A stretch of 64,000 nucleotides of DNA. Origin: Bacteroidales bacterium. Lineage in GTDB: Bacteria > Bacteroidota > Bacteroidia > Bacteroidales > VadinHA17. Below, in pieces: positions 36,272-46,566 of this stretch. Made by a program: the position numbers and the translations under genes. The stretch lies in the NCBI GenBank assembly GCA_021157415.1, contig JAGGWN010000123.1, positions 1-64,000 of the forward strand, in the 5' to 3' direction. The notes under the pieces are model-generated. The model was not told the DNA's origin. It searched no databases and worked only from the letters and a program-made list of their open reading frames with translations. The first letter of the stretch is position 1; the number at the start of each line of letters is the position of its first letter.

Positions 36272-36913
36272 ATGAATTATTTGGCCCATACATTCTTATC
36301 CGGTGATTCTGATCAGGTCAGGATAGGAAATTTTATTGGAGATTACGTAAAGGGGAGTGATTTTAACTTTTATCCTGAGGGGATTAAAAAAGGCATTATT
36401 CTGCACCGGCATATTGATTATTTTACGGACAATCATCCGGTGGTTCAGGAAAGCAAATCCAGACTTATCCCTTTCTATCATAAGTATGCAGGGGTGATCA
36501 TTGATATTTTTTATGACCATTTTCTTTCGGCCAACTGGGATTTTATTTCATCTATACCATTAAAAGAACTGGCTAAAATCACTTACCGGAACCTGCATGA
36601 CAACTATGACATCCTTCCGGAGGCTATCAGAAGAGTAGTTCCCTCCTTTATCTTTAACCGGTGGCTTGAAGCTTATAATACCGTGGAAGGGATTGATTTG
36701 GTATTAAAAAAAATGAGTACGGTTACCTCCTTACCTGATTTTACGGATGAGGCCATCAACACCATGATTCTGTATTACGATAAATTCAGGGAAGAGTTTT
36801 TTGAGTTTTTCCCGGATATTGTCCATTACGTTACCACTACGTTCGATGTTCATCTGTATCTTTCAGAGAACTTTATTGTAGAATTCTCCGAAGCCGAAAA
36901 GAAAAGAAGCTGA
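36272..36913 (+). CDS. Acyl carrier protein phosphodiesterase (AcpH/DUF479 family)
   Basis: 213 residues starting MNYLAHTFLSGDSDQVRIGN, the family signature (NxLAH.xL). FIGDYVKGSDF (about 22-32), ILHRHIDYFTDNHPV (about 43-57) and DIFYDHFLSANW contain the metal-ligand His/Asp residues of this HD-like fold. Characterised members hydrolyse the phosphopantetheine arm of holo-ACP. It converges with rodA, with about 50 bp between stops. Confidence 0.85.
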   Translation: MNYLAHTFLSGDSDQVRIGNFIGDYVKGSDFNFYPEGIKKGIILHRHIDYFTDNHPVVQESKSRLIPFYHKYAGVIIDIFYDHFLSANWDFISSIPLKELAKITYRNLHDNYDILPEAIRRVVPSFIFNRWLEAYNTVEGIDLVLKKMSTVTSLPDFTDEAINTMILYYDKFREEFFEFFPDIVHYVTTTFDVHLYLSENFIVEFSEAEKKRS

Positions 36914-36965
36914 AAAGAAACGATGACCGAAGCATTAACGGTTACTTTCCGGTCTTTTATCCTGA

Positions 36966-38393
36966 TTAAAAAGCGATTTCCATTCTGTCGGCGTCCATAC
37001 GCAGGAAGACAAACAACAAGATGGTAAAAGCCCACAGGGAAGATCCCCCGTAACTAAAAAAGGGCAGAGGAATCCCGATCACCGGAAACAGACCGATGGT
37101 CATACCAATATTGACAAATACATGAAAACCCAGCAGTGAAAAAACGGAATAGCCGTAAATACGATTAAAGGCCGATCGTTGTCGTTCTGCCAACATCAAT
37201 ATTCTCAGCAAAAACATTACGTAAAAGGCAATGACAAGAAATGTCCCGACGAAGCCCCATTCCTCTCCCACCGTACAAAAAATAAAGTCGGTGCTTTGTT
37301 CGGGCACAAAATTAAATTTTGTCTGTGTTCCGTGTAAAAAGCCTTTCCCTTTAAAACCTCCCGACCCAATCGCTATTTTCGATTGATTCACATTATAGCC
37401 GCTCCCATACGGATCTGATTCAATGCCCAAAACGATATTGATCCTTGTCCGCTGATGTTCTTCCAGAATATTATTAAAGACATAACTGACAGAAAAAGCA
37501 AAAAATACGGAACCCAGCAATACGACATACAGAATAGCCGATTTTTTTAGTTTGTATCGATAAAAAAACGGAATAAACACGACACCTGCAATAATCAAGG
37601 AGAAAACAATAATCGTATATACTGAAAAATATCTCCCCGTCAGCTTGGAACCTGCCCAGAGAATGATACCGGTAAGCAGAATCATAGCAACTCCTTTCAG
37701 GGTAAAGTTCACCTTTTTCTCCAGGAAAAGATGGATTACGACAGTTAATACAAGTAACCCCAGAATCACAATGGTTTTATCCAGCACAAGGGTCATGAAA
37801 AACAACAGGGCAAAAAGAAAACCCACAATCAGCACACTGGCTGGCAGTCCTTCTCTGTACAACACCAAAACGAAAGCTACATAAACCAGGGTTGAACCCA
37901 TGTCCGGCTGCAGCATAATCAGGATTGCCGGAGCAAGAATCATCAGGCTGACGTTCAGAAGCGTCTTGATTTGATCCAGCGACCGGTTATAATAACTAAG
38001 GTACTTAGCCAATGCCAGGGATGTAGCCACTTTGGCAAATTCTGCAGGTTGAATACGAAAAGCACCTATCGGTATCCATGACCTGGAGCCGTGAATTGTC
38101 GCCCCGACAACCAATACTGCAAGCAGGGATAGGAGAGACAGAAAATAAATAGGATAAGCAAAAAAGTAATAGAACCGTGTATTAATCATAAAACCCATAA
38201 TAGCCAGGATAAATGCAGCCACAATCCAGTAAAATTGTTTTCCGTAACGCTGTGAGAAATCAAGGATTTGGGAATGATCTTCGCGAAAAGCCGAAGAATA
38301 GATATTGACAAAGCCGAAGATCACCAATGCCAGATACATCAGCACCGTCAACCAGTCGATCCTGCCCAGTATTTTACTTCTCCTGTACTCCAT
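36966..38393 (-). CDS. rodA: Rod-shape glycosyltransferase RodA (SEDS family)
   Basis: Peptidoglycan polymerase of the elongasome, 475 residues and about ten transmembrane helices. GSRSWIPIGAFRIQPAEFAK (about 104-123) and the late GLFPVIGIPLPFFSYGGSS segment (SEDS hallmark) are intact. It overlaps the upstream mrdA by 20 bp, so RodA and its cognate PBP2 are translationally coupled. It is the last gene of the purH/mre cluster. Confidence 0.95.
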   Translation of the reverse strand: MEYRRSKILGRIDWLTVLMYLALVIFGFVNIYSSAFREDHSQILDFSQRYGKQFYWIVAAFILAIMGFMINTRFYYFFAYPIYFLSLLSLLAVLVVGATIHGSRSWIPIGAFRIQPAEFAKVATSLALAKYLSYYNRSLDQIKTLLNVSLMILAPAILIMLQPDMGSTLVYVAFVLVLYREGLPASVLIVGFLFALLFFMTLVLDKTIVILGLLVLTVVIHLFLEKKVNFTLKGVAMILLTGIILWAGSKLTGRYFSVYTIIVFSLIIAGVVFIPFFYRYKLKKSAILYVVLLGSVFFAFSVSYVFNNILEEHQRTRINIVLGIESDPYGSGYNVNQSKIAIGSGGFKGKGFLHGTQTKFNFVPEQSTDFIFCTVGEEWGFVGTFLVIAFYVMFLLRILMLAERQRSAFNRIYGYSVFSLLGFHVFVNIGMTIGLFPVIGIPLPFFSYGGSSLWAFTILLFVFLRMDADRMEIAF

Positions 38394-40221
38394 GTATTAA
38401 GTCTGTATTACGCATTCTGTTTTCCAGCCATTTTCTGCTTGTTTTCCCGCGTAAATATTTTTCAATCACCAAAGAAGCGATAGGGGCTGCATAGGTGGAG
38501 CCAAAACCGCCGTTTTCCACGTACACCGAGACGGCAATTTCAGGGTTATCCTTTGGAGCAAAAGCCATAAAAATAGAATGGTCTTTCCCGTGCGGGTTCT
38601 GGGCTGTCCCTGTTTTTCCGCAAACACGTATTCCGTCAATATGAGCAATACGAGCCGTAGAGCCGCTGCCGGGCTCTCCGTTGACCACCAGATCCATCCC
38701 ATCGACTATTATGGCAAAATTCGCGGAATCTATACCCACCGTGTGTTTAATATGATATTTTTCATCTATGGACGCAGCCCCTTCTATTTCTTTCACCACA
38801 TGAGGTGTATAAAAGTAACCTCTGTTGGCAACGGTAGCTGCCAGATTGGCCATTTGTAAGGGAGTCAGCCCCAGCTCTCCCTGGCCTATGGCCATGGAAA
38901 TCAGGGTCAGTGAGCTCCATCCGTTCTTATGATAATACCGGTCATAATAGGAAGTATCCGGTAAAAAACCGTTGAGCTCATTGGGAAGATCCACCCCCAG
39001 CTTATGCCCGAAACCAAACTGTTCCAGGTAATGCTTCCATACATCAAACGATTGATATACTGAAGGGTAACGAGGGTTATCCAGGATATTCCGAAACACA
39101 TGACAAAAATAAGCATTACAGGAGTTCTGGATGGCCCCTTCCAGATTCAGGGGCGTACGATGAATATGACATCCCACATACACTCCCCGGGCATAATACC
39201 CCGGCGCACAGGAATAAGTCGAAGTAGGGAAGAGCACGCCTTCCTGCAAACCGATTAGCGCATTGACCACTTTGAAGGTGGACCCGGGTGGATAACTGGC
39301 CATAATAGCCCGGTTGAACAAGGGTTTCAGGGTATCTTGGGTCAGTGCCGGAAAATATTTGGAGCGACTGCGTCCTACCAGCAACGCCGGATCATAGCCA
39401 GGTGAAGACACCTCACACAATACCTCTCCCGTCTTCGGTTCAATGGCCACAATACTTCCCACCTTGTTATGCATCAGATATTCTCCATATTGTTGAAGAT
39501 CTTTGTCAAAACAGGCAATCAGATTTCCCCCGACCACAGCGGCCGTGTCATACTTCCCGCTTTTATAGGATCCTTTGATCCGGTTGTGCACATCAACCAG
39601 ATAGATTTTCACTCCTTTTTTACCACGAAGCTGCTTTTCATAAGATTTTTCTATTCCGCTGATACCGATGTAATCTCCCATTTTATAATAGGGATCTCTG
39701 TTGATGATCGGCTCGGTTACTTCTCCCACATATCCCAGCATATGGGCGGCAACCGCTGAATTATAGCGCCTTATGGTCCGGGGTTGAACATAAAACCCAG
39801 GGAATTTGAACATTTTTTCTGACAGCTGAGCATAGGTACGTGCCGAAAGCTGTTTCATCAATACGGATGCTTTCAGGCGGGAATATCTGGCAGCTTTTCG
39901 GATCCCGTTTCTCACCTCTTCCACCGGAACATCCAGGATCAGACAAAATTCTACCGTATCAAATGATGACACCTGTGATGGAATCACCATCAGATCATAG
40001 GCAGCTTCATTAGAGACAACCAATTTGTGATTTCTGTCGTAGATCAGACCCCGGGCCGGATACTGGGGAATATAACGCAACACATTGTTGCTGGCACTTA
40101 GCTGATAGGACTCGTCAACAACTTGTATTACAAATAGTTTTACGACATAGACTAAAGCCAGAAAAATTACCAAGCCTCCAACAATATACTTCCGCCCCGC
40201 AAACTGATCAAACCCTTTCAT
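38374..40221 (-). CDS. mrdA: Penicillin-binding protein 2 (transpeptidase)
   Basis: 615 residues, class B PBP for lateral wall growth. Domains in order: short cytoplasmic tail and membrane anchor (about 12-32), pedestal domain (about 60-250) and transpeptidase domain. Catalytic motifs are PGSTFK (SxxK, about residue 310), SCN in QNSCNAYF (SxN, about 364) and CGKTGTAQ (KTG, about 535). The start overlaps the end of mreD by 4 bp, and the 3' end overlaps rodA. Confidence 0.95.
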   Translation of the reverse strand: MKGFDQFAGRKYIVGGLVIFLALVYVVKLFVIQVVDESYQLSASNNVLRYIPQYPARGLIYDRNHKLVVSNEAAYDLMVIPSQVSSFDTVEFCLILDVPVEEVRNGIRKAARYSRLKASVLMKQLSARTYAQLSEKMFKFPGFYVQPRTIRRYNSAVAAHMLGYVGEVTEPIINRDPYYKMGDYIGISGIEKSYEKQLRGKKGVKIYLVDVHNRIKGSYKSGKYDTAAVVGGNLIACFDKDLQQYGEYLMHNKVGSIVAIEPKTGEVLCEVSSPGYDPALLVGRSRSKYFPALTQDTLKPLFNRAIMASYPPGSTFKVVNALIGLQEGVLFPTSTYSCAPGYYARGVYVGCHIHRTPLNLEGAIQNSCNAYFCHVFRNILDNPRYPSVYQSFDVWKHYLEQFGFGHKLGVDLPNELNGFLPDTSYYDRYYHKNGWSSLTLISMAIGQGELGLTPLQMANLAATVANRGYFYTPHVVKEIEGAASIDEKYHIKHTVGIDSANFAIIVDGMDLVVNGEPGSGSTARIAHIDGIRVCGKTGTAQNPHGKDHSIFMAFAPKDNPEIAVSVYVENGGFGSTYAAPIASLVIEKYLRGKTSRKWLENRMRNTDLIHGVQEK

Positions 40222-40742
40222 CCTCTGCCCAAACCTTTTGGCTTATAAACCGAAAACTGACTTAGAACGATCAGAAAGATCGTAAAAAAAGAACTGATAA
40301 ATACCCTGAACAAGGTAGTGAAAAAATGATGAAATGTGAATACCTCAAAATAAAACAGAATTGCATGATGAAGAAAAACAAGGATTACCGAATATTTCAT
40401 AAACCAGGAAAAGCCATAATCACGAATCATGGGCTCACTATTGGGGACATAACCATCCTGCGGGGCAATTAGTTTTAATACGCCGGGACGGAACCACGCC
40501 ATCAGCAAAGTTGCAGATGTATGGATACCATAGGTATGTTCAAATAAGTCCATGACAAACCCTGTAAAAAAAGCCATGAGAAGAAGTAACCACCCGGGGA
40601 TTTCAAAAGGTAGCATCAGGATAAACAGAACATATAAAAAAGGAACGACAAAACTGCTAATCTGAAGATTATCCAGTATCAGGATCTGGACAAGCACCAG
40701 GATAATGAATAACAATGTATATCGGAACAAGTGATTAATCAT
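40218..40742 (-). CDS. mreD: Rod-shape protein MreD
   Basis: 174 residues, several hydrophobic helices (about 8-28, 34-50, 55-75, 110-130, 140-165), normal length for MreD. Assignment rests mainly on position between mreC and mrdA and the topology, because MreD sequences are poorly conserved. The segment FTGFVMDLFEHTYGIHTSAT resembles the family GxxxDxxxG...L region. It overlaps mreC by 8 bp and mrdA by 4 bp. Confidence 0.87.
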   Translation of the reverse strand: MINHLFRYTLLFIILVLVQILILDNLQISSFVVPFLYVLFILMLPFEIPGWLLLLMAFFTGFVMDLFEHTYGIHTSATLLMAWFRPGVLKLIAPQDGYVPNSEPMIRDYGFSWFMKYSVILVFLHHAILFYFEVFTFHHFFTTLFRVFISSFFTIFLIVLSQFSVYKPKGLGRG

Positions 40743-41553
40743 AGTTTTCCAGCTTTTTCTGTTCCTTTTTTTTCAGATTACTGATTACATCCACATAAAC
40801 CAGGTGTTTAAAATCCGTGGTTAATTTTATCGTAGCCGTATAAAAATTACCATTCTTTACTTCGGCCTTTTCAACAATTCCGATCAATGTCCCTTCCGGA
40901 AAAACAGCGGAGAATCCACTCGTAACAACCGTATCTCCCTCTTCTATCGGCACATGATAAGGGATATCATGCAGTAAAGCTCTCCGGTAATCCTGTCCAT
41001 CCCAGGAGAGTGTGCCAAAATAATCGTTTTTCTTCAATTTTGCACTTACATGAAAATTCGTATTCAGTAGTGAAATCACCGAGGAGAAGTTTTTGGTAAC
41101 CCCGGCAGTTATGCCCACAATCCCTTCCGGACATACCACTCCCATTTCAGGACGGACACCTTGTGCCCTTCCCTTATCCAGTGTCAGATAGTTATGCATC
41201 CGGTTAACACTGTTGTTTATGACACGTGCCGAGGTGAAAAAATATTTCTGACGGTGAAGAGTGTCCTTTTCTCCAAAGAAAAACAGATCATCAGACCGGT
41301 AAACCCTTTGTAATTGATTTTTTAAGTGTGTGTTTTCAAGTGACAATTTCCGGTTGGTCTCCACCAGATGAAAATAATCGGAAAAAGAACTGATTGATTC
41401 GTTGAAAAAAGCAGATATATTTTCAGTCACCGATACAAAACGGGCTCGCTGGTATAAGTTATATTGAATCCCCATAGAAACAGCAATCACTTCCAGAATG
41501 AGAAAAAGCAGGAAAAAATAATATTTATATAAAAATCTTAAAAGATTCCTCAT
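40735..41553 (-). CDS. mreC: Rod-shape protein MreC
   Basis: 272 residues. One N-terminal membrane helix (about 8-28), a coiled-coil region (about 50-90) and the two beta-barrel part with LTLDKGRAQGVRPEMGVVCP (about 124-143), then EEGDTVVTSGFSAVFPEGTL (about 203-222). It links MreB filaments to periplasmic enzymes. It starts 22 bp after mreB and is in the same operon. Confidence 0.93.
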   Translation of the reverse strand: MRNLLRFLYKYYFFLLFLILEVIAVSMGIQYNLYQRARFVSVTENISAFFNESISSFSDYFHLVETNRKLSLENTHLKNQLQRVYRSDDLFFFGEKDTLHRQKYFFTSARVINNSVNRMHNYLTLDKGRAQGVRPEMGVVCPEGIVGITAGVTKNFSSVISLLNTNFHVSAKLKKNDYFGTLSWDGQDYRRALLHDIPYHVPIEEGDTVVTSGFSAVFPEGTLIGIVEKAEVKNGNFYTATIKLTTDFKHLVYVDVISNLKKKEQKKLENYD

Positions 41554-41575
41554 TCATCAAGCAACTGTTTCAGGG

Positions 41576-42598
41576 TTATCTCATCAGGAATGAGAATTTA
41601 TCCACGTTCTTCAAAGCGATGCCGGTTCCTCTGGCAACTGCATGCAGAGGCTCTTCCGCAATATGAAAAGGGATATTGATCTTATCTGTCAATCTCTTAT
41701 CCAATCCTCTCAACAGGGCGCCTCCGCCGGCCAAATAAATGCCATGGGAGACAATATCGGCATACAGCTCGGGCGGGGTTTGCTCCAGAACACCGAGAAT
41801 AGCCGTTTCTACCTTCGATATGGATTTGTCCAGACAATGGGCTACTTCCTGATAAGATACCGGTACTTCAATAGGCAGGGCTGTCATCAGGTTAGGTCCA
41901 CGCACAACATAATCCTGGGGAGGCTCGTCCAGGTCAGGCAAAGCAGATCCGACATTGATTTTGATGTCTTCCGCTGTACGTTCCCCCACTTTAATATTAT
42001 GCTGATGTCTCATATATGCCTGGATATCGGCCGTAAAACCATCTCCTGCCACCCGGATGGATTTATTGGTCACGATACCTCCCAGGGCAATGACAGCTAT
42101 TTCCGTGGTCCCTCCACCAATATCTACGACCATGCTTCCCTCAGGAGCTTCGACATCTATCCCGATGCCAATAGCTGCTGCCATCGGTTCGTAAATCATA
42201 TATACATCCCGCCCGCCGGCATGTTCGGAAGAATCCCGTACAGCCCTTATTTCCACCTCGGTACTGCCTGAAGGAATACACACCACCATACGCAAGGCCG
42301 GATTAAACAAGCGGGGTTTGTTATTTATCATTTTGATCATCCCCCGTATCATCAACTCGGCCGCATCAAAGTCGGCGATAACGCCATCCCGCAAAGGACG
42401 TATGGTCTTGATATGCTCATGCGTCTTCCCCTGCATCTGCCTGGCTCTGCCTCCGATGGCTATCAATTTCCCGGAACTCTTATCCAACGCCACAATGGAA
42501 GGTTGATCCACCACAATCTTATCATTATGAATGATAATGGTATTGGCAGTACCCAAATCAATCGCAATCTCCTGCATCAATAATGAAAATAGTCCCAT
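41576..42598 (-). CDS. mreB: Rod-shape determining protein MreB
   Basis: Actin-like ATPase, 340 residues. Motifs: AIDLGTANTIIIHNDKIVVD (phosphate 1), VVDIGGGTTEIAVIALGGIV (phosphate 2, about 157-176) and the late GGGALLRGLDK (adenosine, about 291-301). No truncation. purH is 25 bp upstream on the same strand, so the mre genes may be read from the purH promoter. Confidence 0.97.
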   Translation of the reverse strand: MGLFSLLMQEIAIDLGTANTIIIHNDKIVVDQPSIVALDKSSGKLIAIGGRARQMQGKTHEHIKTIRPLRDGVIADFDAAELMIRGMIKMINNKPRLFNPALRMVVCIPSGSTEVEIRAVRDSSEHAGGRDVYMIYEPMAAAIGIGIDVEAPEGSMVVDIGGGTTEIAVIALGGIVTNKSIRVAGDGFTADIQAYMRHQHNIKVGERTAEDIKINVGSALPDLDEPPQDYVVRGPNLMTALPIEVPVSYQEVAHCLDKSISKVETAILGVLEQTPPELYADIVSHGIYLAGGGALLRGLDKRLTDKINIPFHIAEEPLHAVARGTGIALKNVDKFSFLMR

Positions 42599-42623
42599 AG
42601 ATATTCTTATGTTTTATTGTTTA

Positions 42624-44144
42624 TCAATGTTTAAAATGTCTTATCCCCGTAAAAACCATGGCGATCTCATGGTCATTACAATAATCAACGGACTCCTGAT
42701 CCCGTATAGATCCTCCCGGTTGTATCACAGCACTGATACCCGCTTCATGAGCCACCTGCACCGAGTCGGGAAACGGGAAAAAGGCATCGGAAGCCATCAC
42801 CGCGCCTTGCAGATCAAAGCCAAAACGTTTTGCTTTCTCCACGGCTTGCTTCAGGGCATCTATCCTTGAGGTCTGGCCGATGCCATGGCCCAGCAACTGT
42901 TTGTCTTTCACCAGCACGATCGCATTCGACTTGGAATGCTTTACCAGGATGTTGGCAAACAACAGATCTTCCACTTCTGCCGCCGTTGGCTTCCGGTGAG
43001 TAACCGCTTTCAGATCCCCGTGTGTCTCCGTTTTGTTGTCCCGGTCCTGCACCAATACCCCATTGAGTGCTGTACGAAATACCTGTGCGGGAAATGCAGC
43101 TTTCTTTCTCTTCAGGATAATCCTTTTCTTCTTGGTTTTCAGCACTTCGAGTGCCTGAGGTGTATAACCGGGAGCCATGATCACTTCAAAAAAGAGTTTA
43201 TTGATATCCGCTGCCGTTTCATCATCCACCACCCTGTTGGTAGCCAGAATCCCCCCGAAAGCCGAAACAGGATCACCGGCCAGTGCATCTTTCCAGGCCT
43301 CAAACAAATTACTGCGTATAGCAACTCCACAGGCATTGTTATGTTTAAAAACGGCAAAGGCCGTGTCGGAAAACTCAACAATCAAACCTTCGGCTGCATC
43401 TATGTCCAGCAAGTTATTATAAGAGATCTCTTTCCCATGGATCTGATCAAACCAAGCTTCAAAGTCGCCGTAGAAATAAGCCTGCTGATGGGGATTCTCC
43501 CCGTAACGCAATTTGTTACCGGAGAAAATACTCTGTTTGAAGGAGGGTATATTTTCGTCCCGGTTAAACCAATTGAATATCTGAGTGTCATAATGAGAAC
43601 TCATCTCGAAAGCCTGAGTGGCAAAGTGCCGGCGCTCTTCCAGGGTGGTTATCCCCTGCCTGTTTTCCAGGATGCCCAGGAGATCCGGATATTGATTTTT
43701 CCGTGAAATGACCAGTACATCCTTAAAATTTTTTGCAGCAGCACGAATCAGGGATATCCCTCCGATATCAATTTTTTCTATCACGGAAGCCTCATCAGCA
43801 CCCGATTTCACGGTCTCCTCAAAAGGATAAAGATCAACCACCACAAGGTCTATGGGAGGAATCTCATATTCCTTCATCTCCTGCCTGTCTCCGGAATGTT
43901 CACGACGCGCCAATATTCCCCCGAAAATTCTGGGATGAAGAGTCTTTACCCGCCCTCCCAGAATCGAAGGATAAGAAGTAATGTCCTCCACCGGGGTTAC
44001 AGAGATGCCCAGCTCACTGACAAATTTCTGTGTCCCACCGGTAGAATAGATCCGCACATGCATTTCATCCAGCTTCCGGACAATCTTTTCCAGGCCTTCT
44101 TTGTGAAAAACAGTTATAAGCGCAGCCTTAATTTTTTTTTCCAT
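42624..44144 (-). CDS. purH: Bifunctional AICAR formyltransferase / IMP cyclohydrolase
   Basis: Last two steps of purine de novo synthesis. 506 residues, normal length. The N-terminal IMP cyclohydrolase/MGS-like domain shows YSTGGTQKFVSELG, TSYPSILGGRVKTLHPRIFG and GGISLIRAAAKNFKDVLVIS. The transformylase part includes RYGENPHQQAYF, VFKHNNACGVAI (Lys-His catalytic pair) and SDAFFPFPDSVQVAHEAG. The gene order purH-mreBCD-mrdA-rodA is characteristic of Bacteroidetes. Confidence 0.97.
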   Translation of the reverse strand: MEKKIKAALITVFHKEGLEKIVRKLDEMHVRIYSTGGTQKFVSELGISVTPVEDITSYPSILGGRVKTLHPRIFGGILARREHSGDRQEMKEYEIPPIDLVVVDLYPFEETVKSGADEASVIEKIDIGGISLIRAAAKNFKDVLVISRKNQYPDLLGILENRQGITTLEERRHFATQAFEMSSHYDTQIFNWFNRDENIPSFKQSIFSGNKLRYGENPHQQAYFYGDFEAWFDQIHGKEISYNNLLDIDAAEGLIVEFSDTAFAVFKHNNACGVAIRSNLFEAWKDALAGDPVSAFGGILATNRVVDDETAADINKLFFEVIMAPGYTPQALEVLKTKKKRIILKRKKAAFPAQVFRTALNGVLVQDRDNKTETHGDLKAVTHRKPTAAEVEDLLFANILVKHSKSNAIVLVKDKQLLGHGIGQTSRIDALKQAVEKAKRFGFDLQGAVMASDAFFPFPDSVQVAHEAGISAVIQPGGSIRDQESVDYCNDHEIAMVFTGIRHFKH

Positions 44145-44331
44145 AGAATTAAAAAATATGCTATTGTATTAAATAATAATCGTTTATAAAAATTCTGCTT
44201 CAAAAAATCTATTGGTCGTAAAATTAGATAAATTTATCCATATAGCCCTGACTAATTGCAATATTTTCAAGTAAAAAAGAGTTTTGTAGTATTGTAATGT
44301 TTATGTAATTTTCCTGCCAAAACAAAATATC

Positions 44332-45582
44332 ATGATCTTTTTTCGATTAATACGGGAAAGTTTTATTTTCTCGATGCAGGCCATCCGGGTAAATAAATTA
44401 CGTACATTCCTTACACTGTTAGGTATTACCATTGGAATTTTCGCCATTATTTCCGTCTTTACCGTGCTTGACTGGATGGAAAATTCCATCCGCACCAGCA
44501 TTGCTTCTCTGGGCAATGATATTATCTACGTACAAAAATGGCCCTGGGTATTCAACCCGGATGTAAAATGGTGGGAGATTATGCGATGGCCTGTTCCGAC
44601 CCTGGAAGAATATCAAAAGCTGAAACGCCGTTCCAAACGTGCCGAAGGCATGTGTTTTATGGTGTCCGCCAATGCAAATATCTCTTACCACAGTAATTCA
44701 GTAAAGGACATTGCTTTTGTAAGCGCCACAAAAGACTTTGGAGATATACGCTCGTTTGATATTGAAAAGGGTCGTTTTTTCTCCGATTTCGAAGACCAAA
44801 ACGGAAAAAACGGGGTCATTCTTGGCCATGATATTGCAAAAAGCTTATTTGACAATATCGATCCTATCGGAAAAAGAGTGACAATAAGGGGAAAAAAACT
44901 TGTTGTCCTTGGCGTTTTTAAAAAAGAAGGAGCCGGAGGTATCGGGGACCAGGGGATGGATAAAGTTGCCTTTGTTCCTATCAATTTTGTCCGTAATGTA
45001 GTCAATCTGCGCAGCGAATCGCTCAACCCGATCATTATGATCAAGGCCAAAACGGGGGCTTCCCTCCTCGAGCTGGAGGACGAGATCACCGGCATCCTGC
45101 GCAGTATCCGCAGACTAAAACCTACTGCACCGGATAATTTTTCCATCAACCAGGCCAGCATGCTATCCCAGGGCATGAAATCCATTTTTAGCATGGTCAA
45201 CCTGGCAGGCTGGATTATCGGGGGTTTCTCCATACTGGTGGGAGGCTTTGGTATAGCCAATATCATGTTTGTCTCAGTCAAGGAACGTACACGTATCATC
45301 GGTATACAAAAGTCTCTGGGAGCAAAAAACAGTTTTATCCTCCAACAATTCCTGTATGAATCGGTTATTTTATCCCTTTTGGGAGGAATCCTGGGCCTGG
45401 TAATTATCTACTTTGGCACCCTGATCATTAACCATTCCCAGGACCTCACCATCACCCTTACGCTGAAGAATATCATTCTGGGGCTTTCCATCTCCGGTGT
45501 TATAGGCATTCTCTCCGGGTACACCCCGGCTTTACGAGCTTCCCGGTTGAATCCCGTCGAAGCCATGGCGTCAACCTTTTAA
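44332..45582 (+). CDS. ABC transporter permease (MacB/FtsX family)
   Basis: 416 residues. An N-terminal helix (about 20-45, LRTFLTLLGITIGIFAIISV) is followed by a large periplasmic MacB_PCD-type domain (about 60-285). Three C-terminal helices follow, with GIQKSLGAKNSFILQQFLYE, the conserved FtsX cytoplasmic segment. It may belong to a lipoprotein or macrolide/small-peptide exporter. No ATP-binding subunit gene is adjacent on either side, so the partner ATPase would be encoded elsewhere. Confidence 0.9.
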   Translation: MIFFRLIRESFIFSMQAIRVNKLRTFLTLLGITIGIFAIISVFTVLDWMENSIRTSIASLGNDIIYVQKWPWVFNPDVKWWEIMRWPVPTLEEYQKLKRRSKRAEGMCFMVSANANISYHSNSVKDIAFVSATKDFGDIRSFDIEKGRFFSDFEDQNGKNGVILGHDIAKSLFDNIDPIGKRVTIRGKKLVVLGVFKKEGAGGIGDQGMDKVAFVPINFVRNVVNLRSESLNPIIMIKAKTGASLLELEDEITGILRSIRRLKPTAPDNFSINQASMLSQGMKSIFSMVNLAGWIIGGFSILVGGFGIANIMFVSVKERTRIIGIQKSLGAKNSFILQQFLYESVILSLLGGILGLVIIYFGTLIINHSQDLTITLTLKNIILGLSISGVIGILSGYTPALRASRLNPVEAMASTF

Positions 45583-45798
45583 ATCCGGGCCCTGTCCGTC
45601 CGCCTGCCGGCAGACAGAAACAAATATCAGTCCGGACGGGGATTATGAGTTGAAATCTGTCTTTGTAATAACCCGTTATTATAAGTGGCCGAAGACAGCG
45701 AAGGAACCCCAGACGTAGTAAAGAAATCCCTTGCAGGAAGACGCACGTACAGAAAAAGAGACAAGGACAAGTTGCAGGAAAGAAACGGATGTGTCTTT

Positions 45799-46566
45799 TT
45801 ATCCTTTTTCACCAATGAGTCTGCACAATCTCACAAAATCCTCCACACTCAATTGCTCGGCCCGCTTGTCCAGTATCTTCAAAGAAACCATATTTTCCGG
45901 CAGAAAACCTTTCAGGGCATTCCGGAGGGTCTTCCTCCGTTGATTGAAAGCCCTTTTCACCAAAGAAACATAGGTTGCTTCCCAACAAGGCAGCTCATTT
46001 CTGTCGTTGCGAACCAGCCGGATCACCGCCGATTTCACCCGGGGTCGCGGATAAAAGACCTGCTCCGGAACAGTAATCAAATAATCCGTATCATAGAACG
46101 TCTGCAGTAATACGCTCAGCAAGCCGTAGGTTTTGGACCCGGGCATACTTACCAGCCGCTCAGCCACCTCTTTCTGGATCATAGCCACCACCTCCAAAAC
46201 CCGATCCTTGTACTCCAGAATCCTGAAAAATATCGGACTGGTAATATGATAAGGGAAATTACCGATGATTGCTATACCTTCATCATTACCGGGTTGTAAC
46301 TCAATTTTTAAAAAGTCTTCGGCCATGATCCTTTCCCGTATTTCCGGAAACCTTTCCCGCAACCAAGCCACCGAATCTTCGTCAATCTCCACCAGAAAAA
46401 GCCTTTCTCCGAATTTCTCCACCAGAAACTCCGTAAGAATGCCGTGACCCGGACCTATTTCATAGACCCGACCGGCATTCCCGGCATTCAACATTCCGGT
46501 AATTTTACGGGCTATATTCTTGTCTTGCAGATAATTCTGACTGAGTGACTTTCTGGGATAATGCAT
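45799..46566 (-). CDS. rsmA: 16S rRNA dimethyladenosine transferase KsgA/RsmA
   Basis: Dimethylates A1518 and A1519 of 16S rRNA. 255 residues. KSLSQNYLQDKNIARKI (about 6-22) at the N-terminus, SAM loop YEIGPGHGILTEFL (about 35-48) and the catalytic NFPYHITSPIFF (about 104-115). Normal length. The gene converges with the ABC permease; the gap of about 215 bp between them holds no recognised gene. Confidence 0.95.
   Translation of the reverse strand: MHYPRKSLSQNYLQDKNIARKITGMLNAGNAGRVYEIGPGHGILTEFLVEKFGERLFLVEIDEDSVAWLRERFPEIRERIMAEDFLKIELQPGNDEGIAIIGNFPYHITSPIFFRILEYKDRVLEVVAMIQKEVAERLVSMPGSKTYGLLSVLLQTFYDTDYLITVPEQVFYPRPRVKSAVIRLVRNDRNELPCWEATYVSLVKRAFNQRRKTLRNALKGFLPENMVSLKILDKRAEQLSVEDFVRLCRLIGEKG

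Noticed and set aside
45685..46110. Plus-strand open frame between the ABC permease and rsmA
   Set aside because: Most of it is antisense to rsmA; the non-overlapping part is a short basic sequence without any known pattern.
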